64,000 nt of DNA from Bordetella sp. 02P26C-1. Its GTDB lineage: Bacteria > Pseudomonadota > Gammaproteobacteria > Burkholderiales > Burkholderiaceae_B. Below, one piece after another: positions 39,160 through 48,142 of the stretch. Both the position numbers and the translations under genes were made by a program. The notes beneath the pieces were generated by a model. The model searched no databases, was not told the DNA's origin, and saw nothing but the letters and a program-made list of their open reading frames with translations. The DNA lies in the NCBI RefSeq assembly GCF_009763255.1, contig NZ_WSJB01000022.1, positions 411,529 through 475,528 of the forward strand, written 5' to 3'. Position 1 is the stretch's first letter; each line of letters opens with the position of its first letter.

Positions 39160-40185
39160 TTAGACGCCGAGAAGTTGGGCGATGGCGGCAGGGCGACGGA
39201 TGATCGCGCCCCAGGTGCCTTGCGACTTCTTCTGCTTGAAGCTGCTGGTTTCGCGCACGATGGCGTGAGCGCGCAGCTTCTCGGTGAAGGCCGCGAAGGC
39301 GGTCGTGGTGCCGTCCACCTCGTCAGCGATCAACTGCACCAGTTCGCCGCTGGCGGTGCTGTACTGAACAGCGGTTTCGATGCGCAGGTTCGGGAAGTTC
39401 TTCTTCAGCAGGTCGTAGACGTTGACGTTGTATTGGTTCGTCGTCGTCAGGTGAACCTCGGTCGTGGGCGACATGCACAGCGTCATCTTGCTTTGCATGT
39501 CCACGTTGCCGCCCATTTGAGTCTGAAGCTTGCCGAACAGCTTCTTCACATCACCGAAGATCGCCGTGGCGTCCTTGGTTGCCCAGGTCGTGCCGTTGCT
39601 GGTGCCGGCGGCGTCCGGCGAAATCGCCGCGTTCAGGTTCGGGTCGTTCAGGAGGCCATAGTTCTGCAAGCCCGCGATGCCGAAGAAGTAGCTGGCATTC
39701 TGGAACTTGTTGAGTACCAGGGCCGAAGCCACATTCAGTTCGCCGGCCCAGTTCACGCGGGCCAGACCTGCCATTTCCAACTCACGCTCGCCCCATTCGG
39801 TGATGGTCTGGTAGTGGTAGGACTGGCGTTGCGGGAAGTTCAGGTTGGCACCCGAGCGACCGTTGGTGTTGTAGTCGCCGTAGCCGCTGACTTCGCCGGT
39901 GGACTCGACCACAGGGAAAGTCGTAGTCAGAGTCGTCCAGTCGCCCTTCTTCGACTCACCGATGATTTCGGCAGCCTTCATGGGCGTGACCAACACGCGC
40001 ACCAGCTCCGGGTCAACGTAGTTGGCCAGATACGCGGGAATGCCCGAGTTGCTGACCGTAACGAGTGGGCCAGCCGCGTCCATGGCCAGACCGCCGCGAC
40101 GGACTTCTTCAGGAACGAAGTCGACGACGCCATTGAGGACGATGCCGAAGTCGCGCTCCAGCAGAGAAAGTTCTTGGTTACGCAT
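39160..40185 (-). CDS. Major capsid protein (DUF2184-like)
   Basis: A 341-residue protein. N-terminal NQELSLLERDFGIVLNGVVD, then VDPELVRVLVTPMKAAEIIG, and a C-terminal KSQGTWGAIIRRPAAIAQLL match the DUF2184 HK97-fold capsid family. It lies downstream of the cement and protease genes. Confidence 0.9.
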   Translation of the reverse strand: MRNQELSLLERDFGIVLNGVVDFVPEEVRRGGLAMDAAGPLVTVSNSGIPAYLANYVDPELVRVLVTPMKAAEIIGESKKGDWTTLTTTFPVVESTGEVSGYGDYNTNGRSGANLNFPQRQSYHYQTITEWGERELEMAGLARVNWAGELNVASALVLNKFQNASYFFGIAGLQNYGLLNDPNLNAAISPDAAGTSNGTTWATKDATAIFGDVKKLFGKLQTQMGGNVDMQSKMTLCMSPTTEVHLTTTNQYNVNVYDLLKKNFPNLRIETAVQYSTASGELVQLIADEVDGTTTAFAAFTEKLRAHAIVRETSSFKQKKSQGTWGAIIRRPAAIAQLLGV

Positions 40186-40188
40186 GTA

Positions 40189-40692
40189 TTACCCCTGCGT
40201 GTTCGAGGAAATCTTGATGAGGGAGTTGGCTGCCCCTGCCGTGCAGACGACCCAGCGAGTTTCGGTGTGGCCGGAGACGGTTGCGCCAGCCGCTCCGGTC
40301 TTGATGGCGCCCGTCGTGTTGGACGCAAACACCTTCTGGCCAACAGTGGCGACTGTCTCCGTCTTGGCCCAGAAGTCACCGCCCGAGTAGACCGTGACCG
40401 GCAGACCGGCTGGGATGACCATCGTGGATTCATTCAGCCACGCCGTAATCACGGCTTGCTGTTCCCGGTGAACGAAGCCAGTCGGTGCGCCGGTACCGCC
40501 ATTGGTGACCACGCCCGCGGCGTTCGCCCAGGCGAAACGGCCCACCACGCAGCCAGAGGTACCGCCGCCGGCGTTGCCGCCCGAGACGAAACCCTCGGGG
40601 CCAGCCAAGGCCACGAAGCGCGGGTTGCTGCTTGCGAAGTCGCCTTCAACAGCGGCTGCCGGTTCGTCGTAAACGATTTGTTGGAATCCCAT
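40189..40692 (-). CDS. Capsid cement/decoration protein
   Basis: A 167-residue Gly/Ala/Val-rich protein (FVALAGPEGFVSGGNAGGGT) directly before the capsid gene. Pattern and location match 'structural cement' proteins that stabilise the shell. Confidence 0.8.
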   Translation of the reverse strand: MGFQQIVYDEPAAAVEGDFASSNPRFVALAGPEGFVSGGNAGGGTSGCVVGRFAWANAAGVVTNGGTGAPTGFVHREQQAVITAWLNESTMVIPAGLPVTVYSGGDFWAKTETVATVGQKVFASNTTGAIKTGAAGATVSGHTETRWVVCTAGAANSLIKISSNTQG

Positions 40693-40696
40693 GTTC

Positions 40697-42085
40697 TTAG
40701 CTCCGAATCAGGCGGTTGGCGTTGTACTTCGCGTCGTAGGTCTTCACGACAGCGGAGTCCATGGCAACAGCGGGTTTAGAGGGGGTGCTTTCCTGGCTGA
40801 CCAGCATCTTGACCAGCGAACGGAAAGCCGAGGGGTGAACGCCGGTCAGATCGACGCCCCGAGAGTCCAGTGCGAACTTGTACACGGCCTCAGCCGAGTC
40901 CATGGCGGCGACTTCACCAACCAGGGAGCGAACTTCCTTCTCGGCGGTGTGCATGGCCTGCAGGCGCTGCACAGCGGCGACGGTTGCCTCGTCGGCAGCC
41001 TTCTTGAGGGCTGCGTCCATGGCGGTCTTGGATACCATTTCAGGGTCCTTCGGGTTGTCCGGGTCGGGGTCGGAGTCATTGGCCGAGGTGGGTTCGCCCA
41101 GCGCGGTCATCACGCGCTCAGCTTCTTCCTCACCTAGCTTGGCGGCGATCAGTTCGCGCAGCTTGCCCATCAACTCGTCGTCCGTGGCCAGGGCTTCTTT
41201 TTGAGGGTCGGCGGGATCGACGTCGGCCTCATCGTCACCGGCCAGGGTCGTGTCTTCCTTCTCATCGCAGAAGGTGTCGATCACCTGGGCCAAGTCTTCG
41301 AGATCGGCGTCTTGGGCCAACTTGCCTTGCATACGGGACTGCACTGCACGGAGCAAGCGCGGCTTCTCGATGCTGATGTTCTTGGGTGTCAATCCGCGAA
41401 CGATAGGGCCTAGGTCGCCAATCTTTGCGTCCTGAGCAAGCTTCGGGCGAAGGTAGGCCCGAAGTGCGCCAGCGACTGCAATGGCTGTCTTGCTGTGTTT
41501 CATGTTCGGATACTCCGAGTTGTGGAATGGATTGCTGTCGCTGACGACGACATCGGGGCCCGCTCGCCCCACCTCAACCAACGCGACGTGGTTGCCGCGA
41601 AGGTCACGCATCACCCCGTCATAAGGGGTGCCCTCATAGACGCCGGGGGTCATGTCGGCCCGGTACCGATAGGCGCAGGACAGTTCCTTTTGCTGCGCGG
41701 TGTCGATGCCGGCAATCGCTACGGCGTCCCAAACGACGAGGGAATTCTTCAGATATGGCGCTTCAAATACCGCATCCGTACCTGTGGAGCCGACAACCAG
41801 ATCGTGTTGCGGCTCATCCACCGAAACTGGAACGTGTCGGTTCAACAGCGGAATGTTGTTGAATGTTGAGGCGGCGGCCTCCAGTTCTTTCGGGTCGCGC
41901 AGCAGTTGATAAATGCGATCAGGATGCAGGCCCAACTGCTCCCAGTCAGGGATTTCACTGCCGCGGTACGGGTTAACAGTGGCCTTGCTGATGTTGGTGA
42001 TGGCGACATGCAGCCGCCCGTCCTGATCGACCGTGCGAACACTCGCGCGGTCAAACGCCAACCCCTCCTGGCTTTTATGCTTCAT
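40697..42085 (-). CDS. Head maturation protease with scaffold-like C-terminus (DUF2213)
   Basis: A 462-residue protein from ATG 42085. The N-terminal DUF2213 domain has EIPDWEQLGLHPDRIYQLLR, NIPLLNRHVPVSVDEP and GVMRDLRGNHVALVEVGRAG. The C-terminal part is acidic and helical (DEADVDPADPQKEALATDDE), like a scaffold. It would cleave itself and shape the procapsid. The start chosen is 2 bp after the MuF gene stop; the frame extends further upstream without family resemblance. Confidence 0.85.
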   Translation of the reverse strand: MKHKSQEGLAFDRASVRTVDQDGRLHVAITNISKATVNPYRGSEIPDWEQLGLHPDRIYQLLRDPKELEAAASTFNNIPLLNRHVPVSVDEPQHDLVVGSTGTDAVFEAPYLKNSLVVWDAVAIAGIDTAQQKELSCAYRYRADMTPGVYEGTPYDGVMRDLRGNHVALVEVGRAGPDVVVSDSNPFHNSEYPNMKHSKTAIAVAGALRAYLRPKLAQDAKIGDLGPIVRGLTPKNISIEKPRLLRAVQSRMQGKLAQDADLEDLAQVIDTFCDEKEDTTLAGDDEADVDPADPQKEALATDDELMGKLRELIAAKLGEEEAERVMTALGEPTSANDSDPDPDNPKDPEMVSKTAMDAALKKAADEATVAAVQRLQAMHTAEKEVRSLVGEVAAMDSAEAVYKFALDSRGVDLTGVHPSAFRSLVKMLVSQESTPSKPAVAMDSAVVKTYDAKYNANRLIRS

Positions 42086-42087
42086 GT

Positions 42088-42900
42088 TCACTCGAACCCT
42101 GGAATGATGCTTTGCGAAACGCAGCGGCAGTTTGGTTCCTCGCCGGGTCGTATCCACTTCCCATCAAGGAACATGCCGCGAGCCACCTCATAAATCTCCC
42201 CATCCGCTTGCAGATGGGATTTGCGCGGCTGTTTGCCCGCGCGTGAGTGCCGCCATCGGGCATGGGTGATCCCCAGTCCCTCCTGCCGAACTCGCGTGAT
42301 GACAGCGGTAGCCTTGTTGTTCTGATCCCTGGCGATGAACCCGGCTCGCTTGCGCGTCAGTCGGTACCGCTTCTCGATGTCCTTCGCCAGCGTCTCCAGG
42401 TCGCGCCCGGTGGACACCGATCGCATGACCGAGCCTTGGACGCGCTGAAGGTGTTGCTCCGCGATGGATCGGATCAGCCCGACGTTCTCCGCGACGACCG
42501 CCTGATAGGCGTCGTTCATTTCGGCGGTCACCTTGAACTGCACCGAGAAGCCTTGATCGCGCAGCCGTGCGGCCATGGAAGCGTCGGTGCTGCGCTGCGC
42601 CTCGCGGGCGAATCGCCGTGCTTGCTTTGGGCCTTCCTCTTCAAAACGCCCGAGCCATTTCCGAGCGAGTCGGCGCATTTCGTTGGCCAAGGCCATTGCC
42701 GGGCTTTCATCCTGGGCCAATTCGGGTGGCAGAGCCTCGTAGATGGCCCGCACACTGCGTAAAACGGCCCGGTGCATGCCATCTACCATCTTGGTCAAAC
42801 GCTTTGTGTACAGGGCCGCTACCCCCGCATTGGGTCGAACCGCGGTCAGCACGATGTCCTTGCCAGACGGTGAAGTCAGGCGCTTGCGTGGCTCGGTCAT
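42088..42900 (-). CDS. MuF-like minor head protein
   Basis: A 270-residue protein. The C-terminal MuF motif is visible (ITHARWRHSRAGKQPRKSHL, then GEEPNCRCVSQSIIPGF). These proteins sit inside the head near the portal and assist assembly or ejection. It overlaps the portal gene by 4 bp. No toxin domain is fused. Confidence 0.87.
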   Translation of the reverse strand: MTEPRKRLTSPSGKDIVLTAVRPNAGVAALYTKRLTKMVDGMHRAVLRSVRAIYEALPPELAQDESPAMALANEMRRLARKWLGRFEEEGPKQARRFAREAQRSTDASMAARLRDQGFSVQFKVTAEMNDAYQAVVAENVGLIRSIAEQHLQRVQGSVMRSVSTGRDLETLAKDIEKRYRLTRKRAGFIARDQNNKATAVITRVRQEGLGITHARWRHSRAGKQPRKSHLQADGEIYEVARGMFLDGKWIRPGEEPNCRCVSQSIIPGFE

Positions 42901-44360
42901 CGTGCGTCGCTCAGGTCGAGTAGGTCATCGTCCTCTTCGTCCTCGTCATCGCAATCAGAGTTATCCTCTAGCGAGTGATAGTTGTTGCCGGGGTCGTTGA
43001 CCAGCCGACCGCGCACCTCATCGGGCGAGAGAACGTTGGCACCGACATACACGGCGTCCGTGTCGGCGTCGGTCTTGCGCACCTGCGCGCGCTCCAGATC
43101 GGAAAGCTGGTACAGCGGCGCGAAGGAAAAGCTGATGTCTGGGTCGATTTCGCCGTAGAGCGAGAGCTGGATGACTTCGAGGCACGTCTGCAAGTTGTCG
43201 CGGAACACATCTTCTTGCAGGCTTTCGATGTAGTCGTAGAAGACGCGAATTTCGCCATCACTGTTGGCGTTCAGGCCCGCCGGGGTGATCCCCAGCAGTT
43301 TGACCAGCGGAATGCCCGACACGGACGCCATCTGCTCCTGCGATTGCGCCTGCAGCGCATCCAGCCCGGACAGCGGAACGTTCTCGAAATTAAATTCCTC
43401 GGTGTCGTTGTCGATCGCCCAGGCGCCCCGGTTGTTGCGCATCCGGTTGAACAATTCCAGGCGCTGAAAAACATCGCTACCGTCGTCGCCACCCAGGATG
43501 GAGGTCAGGTTGGTCTTCAGCACCGGCACCGAGAAGCCAGCAATCAGATCGCTCACGCTCTGCCGCGTGCGCAACCAGTTCTCCACATACGGCAGGGCCA
43601 TCTGTGTGAGAGACAGTCCGCCAAAGTTGTAGGCCGGCTTCAGCAGGTCAGGCACCTGCCGGCCGACGAAGTTGAGCAGACGGCTATGGTTGACCAGCTT
43701 GCCCAGCACGAACCAAGACGTTGGCCGGTAGAAGTGCGCCGACATGGGGTTGTCGGTGTTGTAGTCGTTCGGGGATGTCCAGACGGGTTCGATCACCTTG
43801 AAGCCGACCAGAGCGCCCTTGCCGATCTTGGCGGGGGAGCGGATCAGCGGCGCCTGTAGCTCTGCCGGGTCGGTGCTGGCCAGGGTGCCATCTGACTTCT
43901 TGACCTCGATGTACACCTGGGCGCGTCCGAATTGGCCATCCAACTCGGCTGCCTCGCGGAACACGCGGCGCAGGCGCAACCGGCGCATTTCGGCTTCGAT
44001 CGCGTTGATCTTGTCCGATTTGTCATCGTCGCCGGTGGACTCCAGCACGATCCACTTGCGGGTCATTTCCTTGGCGATGACCTCCGACATCTTGCGATAC
44101 TCTGGGCGCTGCGCCAGGGCTGACAGTTCCGGGTAGCCGATGAAGCCCACACCAGAACCGGCGGTGTTCGCGTAGTCGTAGACCGGCAACAGCGCGGTGT
44201 CTTGAGCCATGGCGACACTCTCTGGCACCACCCCAGGCAGCAGCTTGGGGCGCGCCGCCTTGCGCATGAGATCGACACCAGCCGATTGCGCCGCCAGCGC
44301 CAGCGCCATCATCGAAATTCGCATGTGCGCCGGGGATTGTTCGGTAGTGTGTTTGCTCAT
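42897..44360 (-). CDS. Portal protein (DUF1073-like)
   Basis: A 487-residue protein with the DUF1073 portal pattern (VGFIGYPELSALAQRPEYRK; SGIPLVKLLGITPAGLNANS). It forms the dodecameric DNA gate. The database name for this domain mentions anti-CBASS Acb1; no pair of HxT catalytic motifs is visible here, so the portal role is preferred. It lies directly after TerL. The C-terminus is strongly acidic (DEDEEDDDLLDL). Confidence 0.87.
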   Translation of the reverse strand: MSKHTTEQSPAHMRISMMALALAAQSAGVDLMRKAARPKLLPGVVPESVAMAQDTALLPVYDYANTAGSGVGFIGYPELSALAQRPEYRKMSEVIAKEMTRKWIVLESTGDDDKSDKINAIEAEMRRLRLRRVFREAAELDGQFGRAQVYIEVKKSDGTLASTDPAELQAPLIRSPAKIGKGALVGFKVIEPVWTSPNDYNTDNPMSAHFYRPTSWFVLGKLVNHSRLLNFVGRQVPDLLKPAYNFGGLSLTQMALPYVENWLRTRQSVSDLIAGFSVPVLKTNLTSILGGDDGSDVFQRLELFNRMRNNRGAWAIDNDTEEFNFENVPLSGLDALQAQSQEQMASVSGIPLVKLLGITPAGLNANSDGEIRVFYDYIESLQEDVFRDNLQTCLEVIQLSLYGEIDPDISFSFAPLYQLSDLERAQVRKTDADTDAVYVGANVLSPDEVRGRLVNDPGNNYHSLEDNSDCDDEDEEDDDLLDLSDAR

Positions 44361-45847
44361 GCTTTACTCAGCGCACTGGCGCTGATCTTCATAGAGGGTC
44401 GGGTTATCAGTTCGCTAAAGGCGCGCGATAGCGCGTCCACTTGGTCATCGAACGTGCCGTTCGGGAACGTGCGCAGCTCTTCCACCAGGGCGCTGTTCCA
44501 CGCTCCGCGCACCATGAGCACGTTGCCCACGTTCACCTGCGCGGCGAACGGCTCGGCGCGCGTCACCTTGTCCCCCGATTCAGGCGAGGTATGGACGCGG
44601 TACCCGGCCAGTTGCCGGGTCAGGTACAGCGCCTGTGTCTTGCCGGCCTGCCCAGGGTCTTGCGGGATGCTGATGCGCACCTGTCGGCCATCCAGCCCTG
44701 CGGTGTTCACGAGTGCCTTATCGCGGCGATCGGGCCCCCACTGGCCGCGCACCATATCGCCAATCACGTACTGGCCCGTCGGCAGTCGCCCGAGCCTAGC
44801 GCCGGCGGTGTAATCGCCGTCACCCTCGGTACTGGCGAAGTCCCACCCGCGCACCCAGTCAATGCGAGCAGCGGGGAGCGCGTCGATTACCTGTATCTGA
44901 TCGGGCCTGAAGAGGTCGCCGTCTAGCGGCGTCGGCCGCTGTTGGTACAGCGACGACCACGTGCGCGCGTTGCTCTCGAACTGCGCCCAATGCTGGAGAT
45001 CGAACCATTCGGGCCAGAGGTATTCACCCCTTTTTCGTCCAAGCGGGTCACAATCGACCTCACAGCGCGCCTGCAGGCACAAGACCTCCCAGTCATTGCC
45101 GTCTTTGCAGCGGATCAGACCGCTCTCGCCTGCCCAGCCGTCAGGCAAGATCCGCCCCGAAAGGTCGTCCTCGTGCCAGCGGGTTTGGATGATCACGATC
45201 CAGCCGCCGGGAATCAGCCGCGTCTTTAAGTCGTCCTCATACGCATCCCACGTCTTTTTGCGGATCGTCTCAGAGTTAGCTTGCTCACGGCCCTTGATCG
45301 GGTCGTCGATGATGATTCCGTGGGCCCGGTTGCCGGTAACGCCACCCAAGATGCCGCAGGCGATGTACTCGCTACCGTTTGATAGGGCGAACTCTTGGGC
45401 GGCCGAGGACTCGCTCGTCAGGCCTGCTCCCCAGATCCCTCGGTACCGCGGCTGCTTAACGATCGCTCGCGTGCGGCGGCCCATCTTGCGGGCGAGGTCG
45501 TCCCCATAGCTCGCCAGGATCAACCGCCGGTTGCCCTTCTCGCCTAGGAAGGCGGATGGGAAGACGACCGATGCATAGGTGCTCTTAGCAGAGCCAGGCG
45601 GCATGAAAACCATCATGCGACCATGCCGGCGCTCGCTGGTTTCTTTCAGCTTAGTCAGCAGCAGACGGTGATGGTCCGCCATCGTCGTTTCGATGGGTCG
45701 GAAAAACTCCGTGTCCGGGTCCTCTCCGTCGACGGGTTTGCCAGGGACATCGATGGCGTTCGCATAATCCAAGATGCTGGATCGCGCCCGCCTACGAATC
45801 AACAATTCACGCGCGGCCTCCTGCGGCGATAGCTGCGAGTTGCTCAT
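44357..45847 (-). CDS. terL: Terminase large subunit
   Basis: A 496-residue packaging motor. Walker A is MPPGSAKSTY (about residues 82-91), Walker B is HGIIIDDPIKG, and the nuclease domain begins near VRGWDFASTEGDGDYTAG. It cuts concatemers and pumps DNA into the prohead. It overlaps the small subunit gene by 41 bp. Confidence 0.94.
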   Translation of the reverse strand: MSNSQLSPQEAARELLIRRRARSSILDYANAIDVPGKPVDGEDPDTEFFRPIETTMADHHRLLLTKLKETSERRHGRMMVFMPPGSAKSTYASVVFPSAFLGEKGNRRLILASYGDDLARKMGRRTRAIVKQPRYRGIWGAGLTSESSAAQEFALSNGSEYIACGILGGVTGNRAHGIIIDDPIKGREQANSETIRKKTWDAYEDDLKTRLIPGGWIVIIQTRWHEDDLSGRILPDGWAGESGLIRCKDGNDWEVLCLQARCEVDCDPLGRKRGEYLWPEWFDLQHWAQFESNARTWSSLYQQRPTPLDGDLFRPDQIQVIDALPAARIDWVRGWDFASTEGDGDYTAGARLGRLPTGQYVIGDMVRGQWGPDRRDKALVNTAGLDGRQVRISIPQDPGQAGKTQALYLTRQLAGYRVHTSPESGDKVTRAEPFAAQVNVGNVLMVRGAWNSALVEELRTFPNGTFDDQVDALSRAFSELITRPSMKISASALSKA

Positions 45848-46376
45848 CTGTCATTTCTGCTATCGGAATCGGGCCTCCATTCGGGCCAGAATGCTCAATG
45901 CGATCCTTGAACATGCCAAGGTGGCGTCCGATATCGACCAGCGCGCCCTTCTTGTCGTGGAGCTTCACCTTCAATCCTTCCCGCCCTTCGGAGATCTCGG
46001 CAATCGCGGCGGCTGTGTCGTCGTCTATATCGTCAACGCTGACCAGCGCCAGCCCGTGATGCACCTCCGTCGCTCCGTCTTCCTCGGCGCCAGCCACCCG
46101 TAGCTCGGTTTTCCCCCACCGGACTAGTTTGCGGATATCGCTGAAGCCGATCTTGGCCAGCTCACGCAACACCATGTCCTGGGTGATTTCGGTGCGCTTC
46201 GAGCGCTCAGCCTGGGCTTCTTGGACGGCGGCAGCAATCTGAGGTTTTTTAAGGTTTTCGTCCCCGATTTGCCCCGCAGTCTTAGGGGAATACCCCGCCC
46301 TTATCGCCGCTTGCGTGGCGTTGAGATCAACGAGATACTCTTCCACGAAACGGCGCTGTTTGTTGTTTAGCGCCAT
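45807..46376 (-). CDS. terS: Terminase small subunit
   Basis: A 189-residue protein. The N-terminal helix-turn-helix (KQRRFVEEYLVDLNATQAAI, then AGYSPKTAGQIGDENLKKP) is typical of DNA-recognition subunits. It starts the morphogenesis cluster and is divergent from the plus-strand gene at 46433, so a promoter may lie in the 56-bp gap. Confidence 0.92.
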   Translation of the reverse strand: MALNNKQRRFVEEYLVDLNATQAAIRAGYSPKTAGQIGDENLKKPQIAAAVQEAQAERSKRTEITQDMVLRELAKIGFSDIRKLVRWGKTELRVAGAEEDGATEVHHGLALVSVDDIDDDTAAAIAEISEGREGLKVKLHDKKGALVDIGRHLGMFKDRIEHSGPNGGPIPIAEMTDEQLAAIAAGGRA

Positions 46377-46432
46377 AAGTAATCCAATTAGGCTAAATTG
46401 TTCTCGTTACCGACTCGCCTCAGGAGCGATTA

Positions 46433-46852
46433 ATGCCGACTTTTTTCATGCCCGGGAAGTACGAGAAGCACCTGACCCCCGATGGAAGAGCGCGCACACT
46501 TGCAGCGTTTCATCTGGCTCAAGGAAACACAGACAACCTAGATGGCTCAGAAATGCGCCGAGACGTGCTAACTGCACTCATGAGTCCAAGTGCGGTCGGC
46601 TACTGGCTTAAGATGGGTTGGCTTGAGAAAACTCGAAAAATCGGCGCAACGCAAATGCTTAGGTTGACCGGGTTGGGCCTTCAGACCTGCTCAAATAGTC
46701 TGGCGGGCATTGCCCCCGTCTCCGCATACCCTGAGACGGTGATGAACAAGAGGCGTTTTATGTCGCAGGGCGGTCCCGGCCACACGAAGACAACTTTTCC
46801 CGACCTCCCCGAGATTCACATCGATAATTCGGGCACGCCCTTATCAACATGA
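46433..46852 (+). CDS. Uncharacterised prophage protein opposite terS
   Basis: A 139-residue protein (PTFFMPGKYEKHLTPDGRAR, then SPSAVGYWLKMGWLEKTRKI). The middle region reads like a winged helix (MLRLTGLGLQTCSNSL). I recall similar hypothetical proteins in other phages but no function. It is transcribed against the late operon, typical for a gene with its own promoter, active in the lysogen. Confidence 0.65.
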   Translation: MPTFFMPGKYEKHLTPDGRARTLAAFHLAQGNTDNLDGSEMRRDVLTALMSPSAVGYWLKMGWLEKTRKIGATQMLRLTGLGLQTCSNSLAGIAPVSAYPETVMNKRRFMSQGGPGHTKTTFPDLPEIHIDNSGTPLST

Positions 46853-47083
46853 GTTAGCCTCCAGCGATATGGGCAACGATTTGGAACGCCACCAGAGTAC
46901 TCTAGGCGACTTACCGGCTTGACTGGGCAGTGGCGCACGGTGTGGCCGGCGACCTGGCGGTTTGGATGTCCGATGTGGGCCGATCTGGGCAATCGACACG
47001 CCAGCGCGCAGCGATCGATCCAGCCTATAAAGCTGAATGTGCTACGTTTGAAATGCGGATCTCCCGCAAAACCGGAGGAAAAC

Positions 47084-47305
47084 GTGAAGACTCAAATCAG
47101 CTATACAAAGCTAAACGGCGATAAAGGTATGGCTCTTGTCAACGGCTCGATTTCTAGCGACCTTCAGGCCAAGCGTGAACTGGCATACAAGCTTGAGTTG
47201 CTAATTGTTGATGAGCCTCATGGGGAGCTTGAAAATATCGATGCGCGCCTCCGAACATTTGGCATAGACCCCGGCTCAGTGAAATACCAGCACATATCCG
47301 AGTAA
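47084..47305 (+). CDS. Small prophage protein of unknown function
   Basis: A 73-residue protein from GTG 47084, with GGAGG 5 bases upstream. Acidic C-terminus (EPHGELENIDARLRTFGIDP). No family recognised. Expressed opposite to the late genes, like its neighbour at 46433. Confidence 0.65.
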   Translation: MKTQISYTKLNGDKGMALVNGSISSDLQAKRELAYKLELLIVDEPHGELENIDARLRTFGIDPGSVKYQHISE

Positions 47306-47499
47306 TACCAAATAAAAGCCTGCGGACCTTCCGGCTACCAGGCTGCATTTCATCAAGGCCCAATGGCCCGCGCGTATTGGCCCACCTCCTGTCACTTGTT
47401 GATGGACATGCCCCAGTAAGTGGGACACAGCTTCGGGGCAAACGCAACGCGGGTCGCGCAAGGGTTGCTATTCTGATTGAAGCAGGTGCCCACAAAGAA

Positions 47500-48126
47500 T
47501 TACGTGGACTCATCCTCACACTCGAGCATCTTGTCCAAGAGCGAGTTCTCGCCAAGCCCAAAAAGCACGCCGATGATTTCGATCAACATGATCAGCGAAT
47601 ACCAGAACATCATCCAAGAAGCTAGCATAAGAGCCCCGGAATCAGGAATGGCTCGTTGGACGACTCCAAGGCCAATAGTCAGAGCTAAGACTAGTAATGG
47701 ATATGCTAGGTCGGCATTGAGGGCTAAAGCGGAACCAAAGCTCAACTTCCCGCGCTTTTTCTCATCTTCAATCCGCGCCCCTAACTCACTCACGAGCTTC
47801 GCTGTAAGTGCGAACACGAGAGCATAAACGCCAATTCCAAACCCGAGTAGACTAGGCAACACTGTTAAGATTAGTTCGCCGGGTTTCGCGCTAAACGACT
47901 CTTTGACGAATGTTGCGGCACCTCCGTCGTAACGAGCCCGCAAATAGTCCCAATTCACGATACACGATAACGTCACGCAGATAAGGACTTGCACCCACAA
48001 CGCCCGGACGATAGCTCGAAAGCCCGAAAAACGCTTGTTCGAAGCAAAATCACCTCGAAGGAAATAGGCGTTCGCGATTCTAAGTACCGTCTTAAGAATC
48101 GGTACCCTCAGGAGGCGCTGAAACAT
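47500..48126 (-). CDS. Multi-pass membrane protein, second gene of a two-gene cargo operon
   Basis: A 208-residue protein from ATG 48126, 16 bp after the stop of the upstream gene; the frame is also open from a TTG at 48168. Four or five hydrophobic segments are visible (WVQVLICVTLSCIVNW; TVLPSLLGFGIGVYALVFAL; LAYPLLVLALTIGLGVV; MFWYSLIMLIEIIGVLFGL). Upstream is a run of nine A. No family recognised. A soluble protein followed by a multi-pass membrane protein recalls lambda RexA/RexB and Kiwa in layout only. A membrane effector role is inferred. Confidence 0.75.
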   Translation of the reverse strand: MFQRLLRVPILKTVLRIANAYFLRGDFASNKRFSGFRAIVRALWVQVLICVTLSCIVNWDYLRARYDGGAATFVKESFSAKPGELILTVLPSLLGFGIGVYALVFALTAKLVSELGARIEDEKKRGKLSFGSALALNADLAYPLLVLALTIGLGVVQRAIPDSGALMLASWMMFWYSLIMLIEIIGVLFGLGENSLLDKMLECEDEST

Positions 48127-48142
48127 TTTTTTTTCTCGTTGC

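Noticed and set aside
42897..44360. Anti-CBASS Acb1 phosphodiesterase
   Set aside because: Gene order (TerL-portal-MuF) and DUF1073 portal motifs fit a portal; paired HxT catalytic motifs are not seen.
48120..48135. Run of nine A before the membrane-protein start as a phase-variation or frameshift site
   Set aside because: A separate ATG follows the run directly, so slippage would not be needed for expression; no support beyond the homopolymer.
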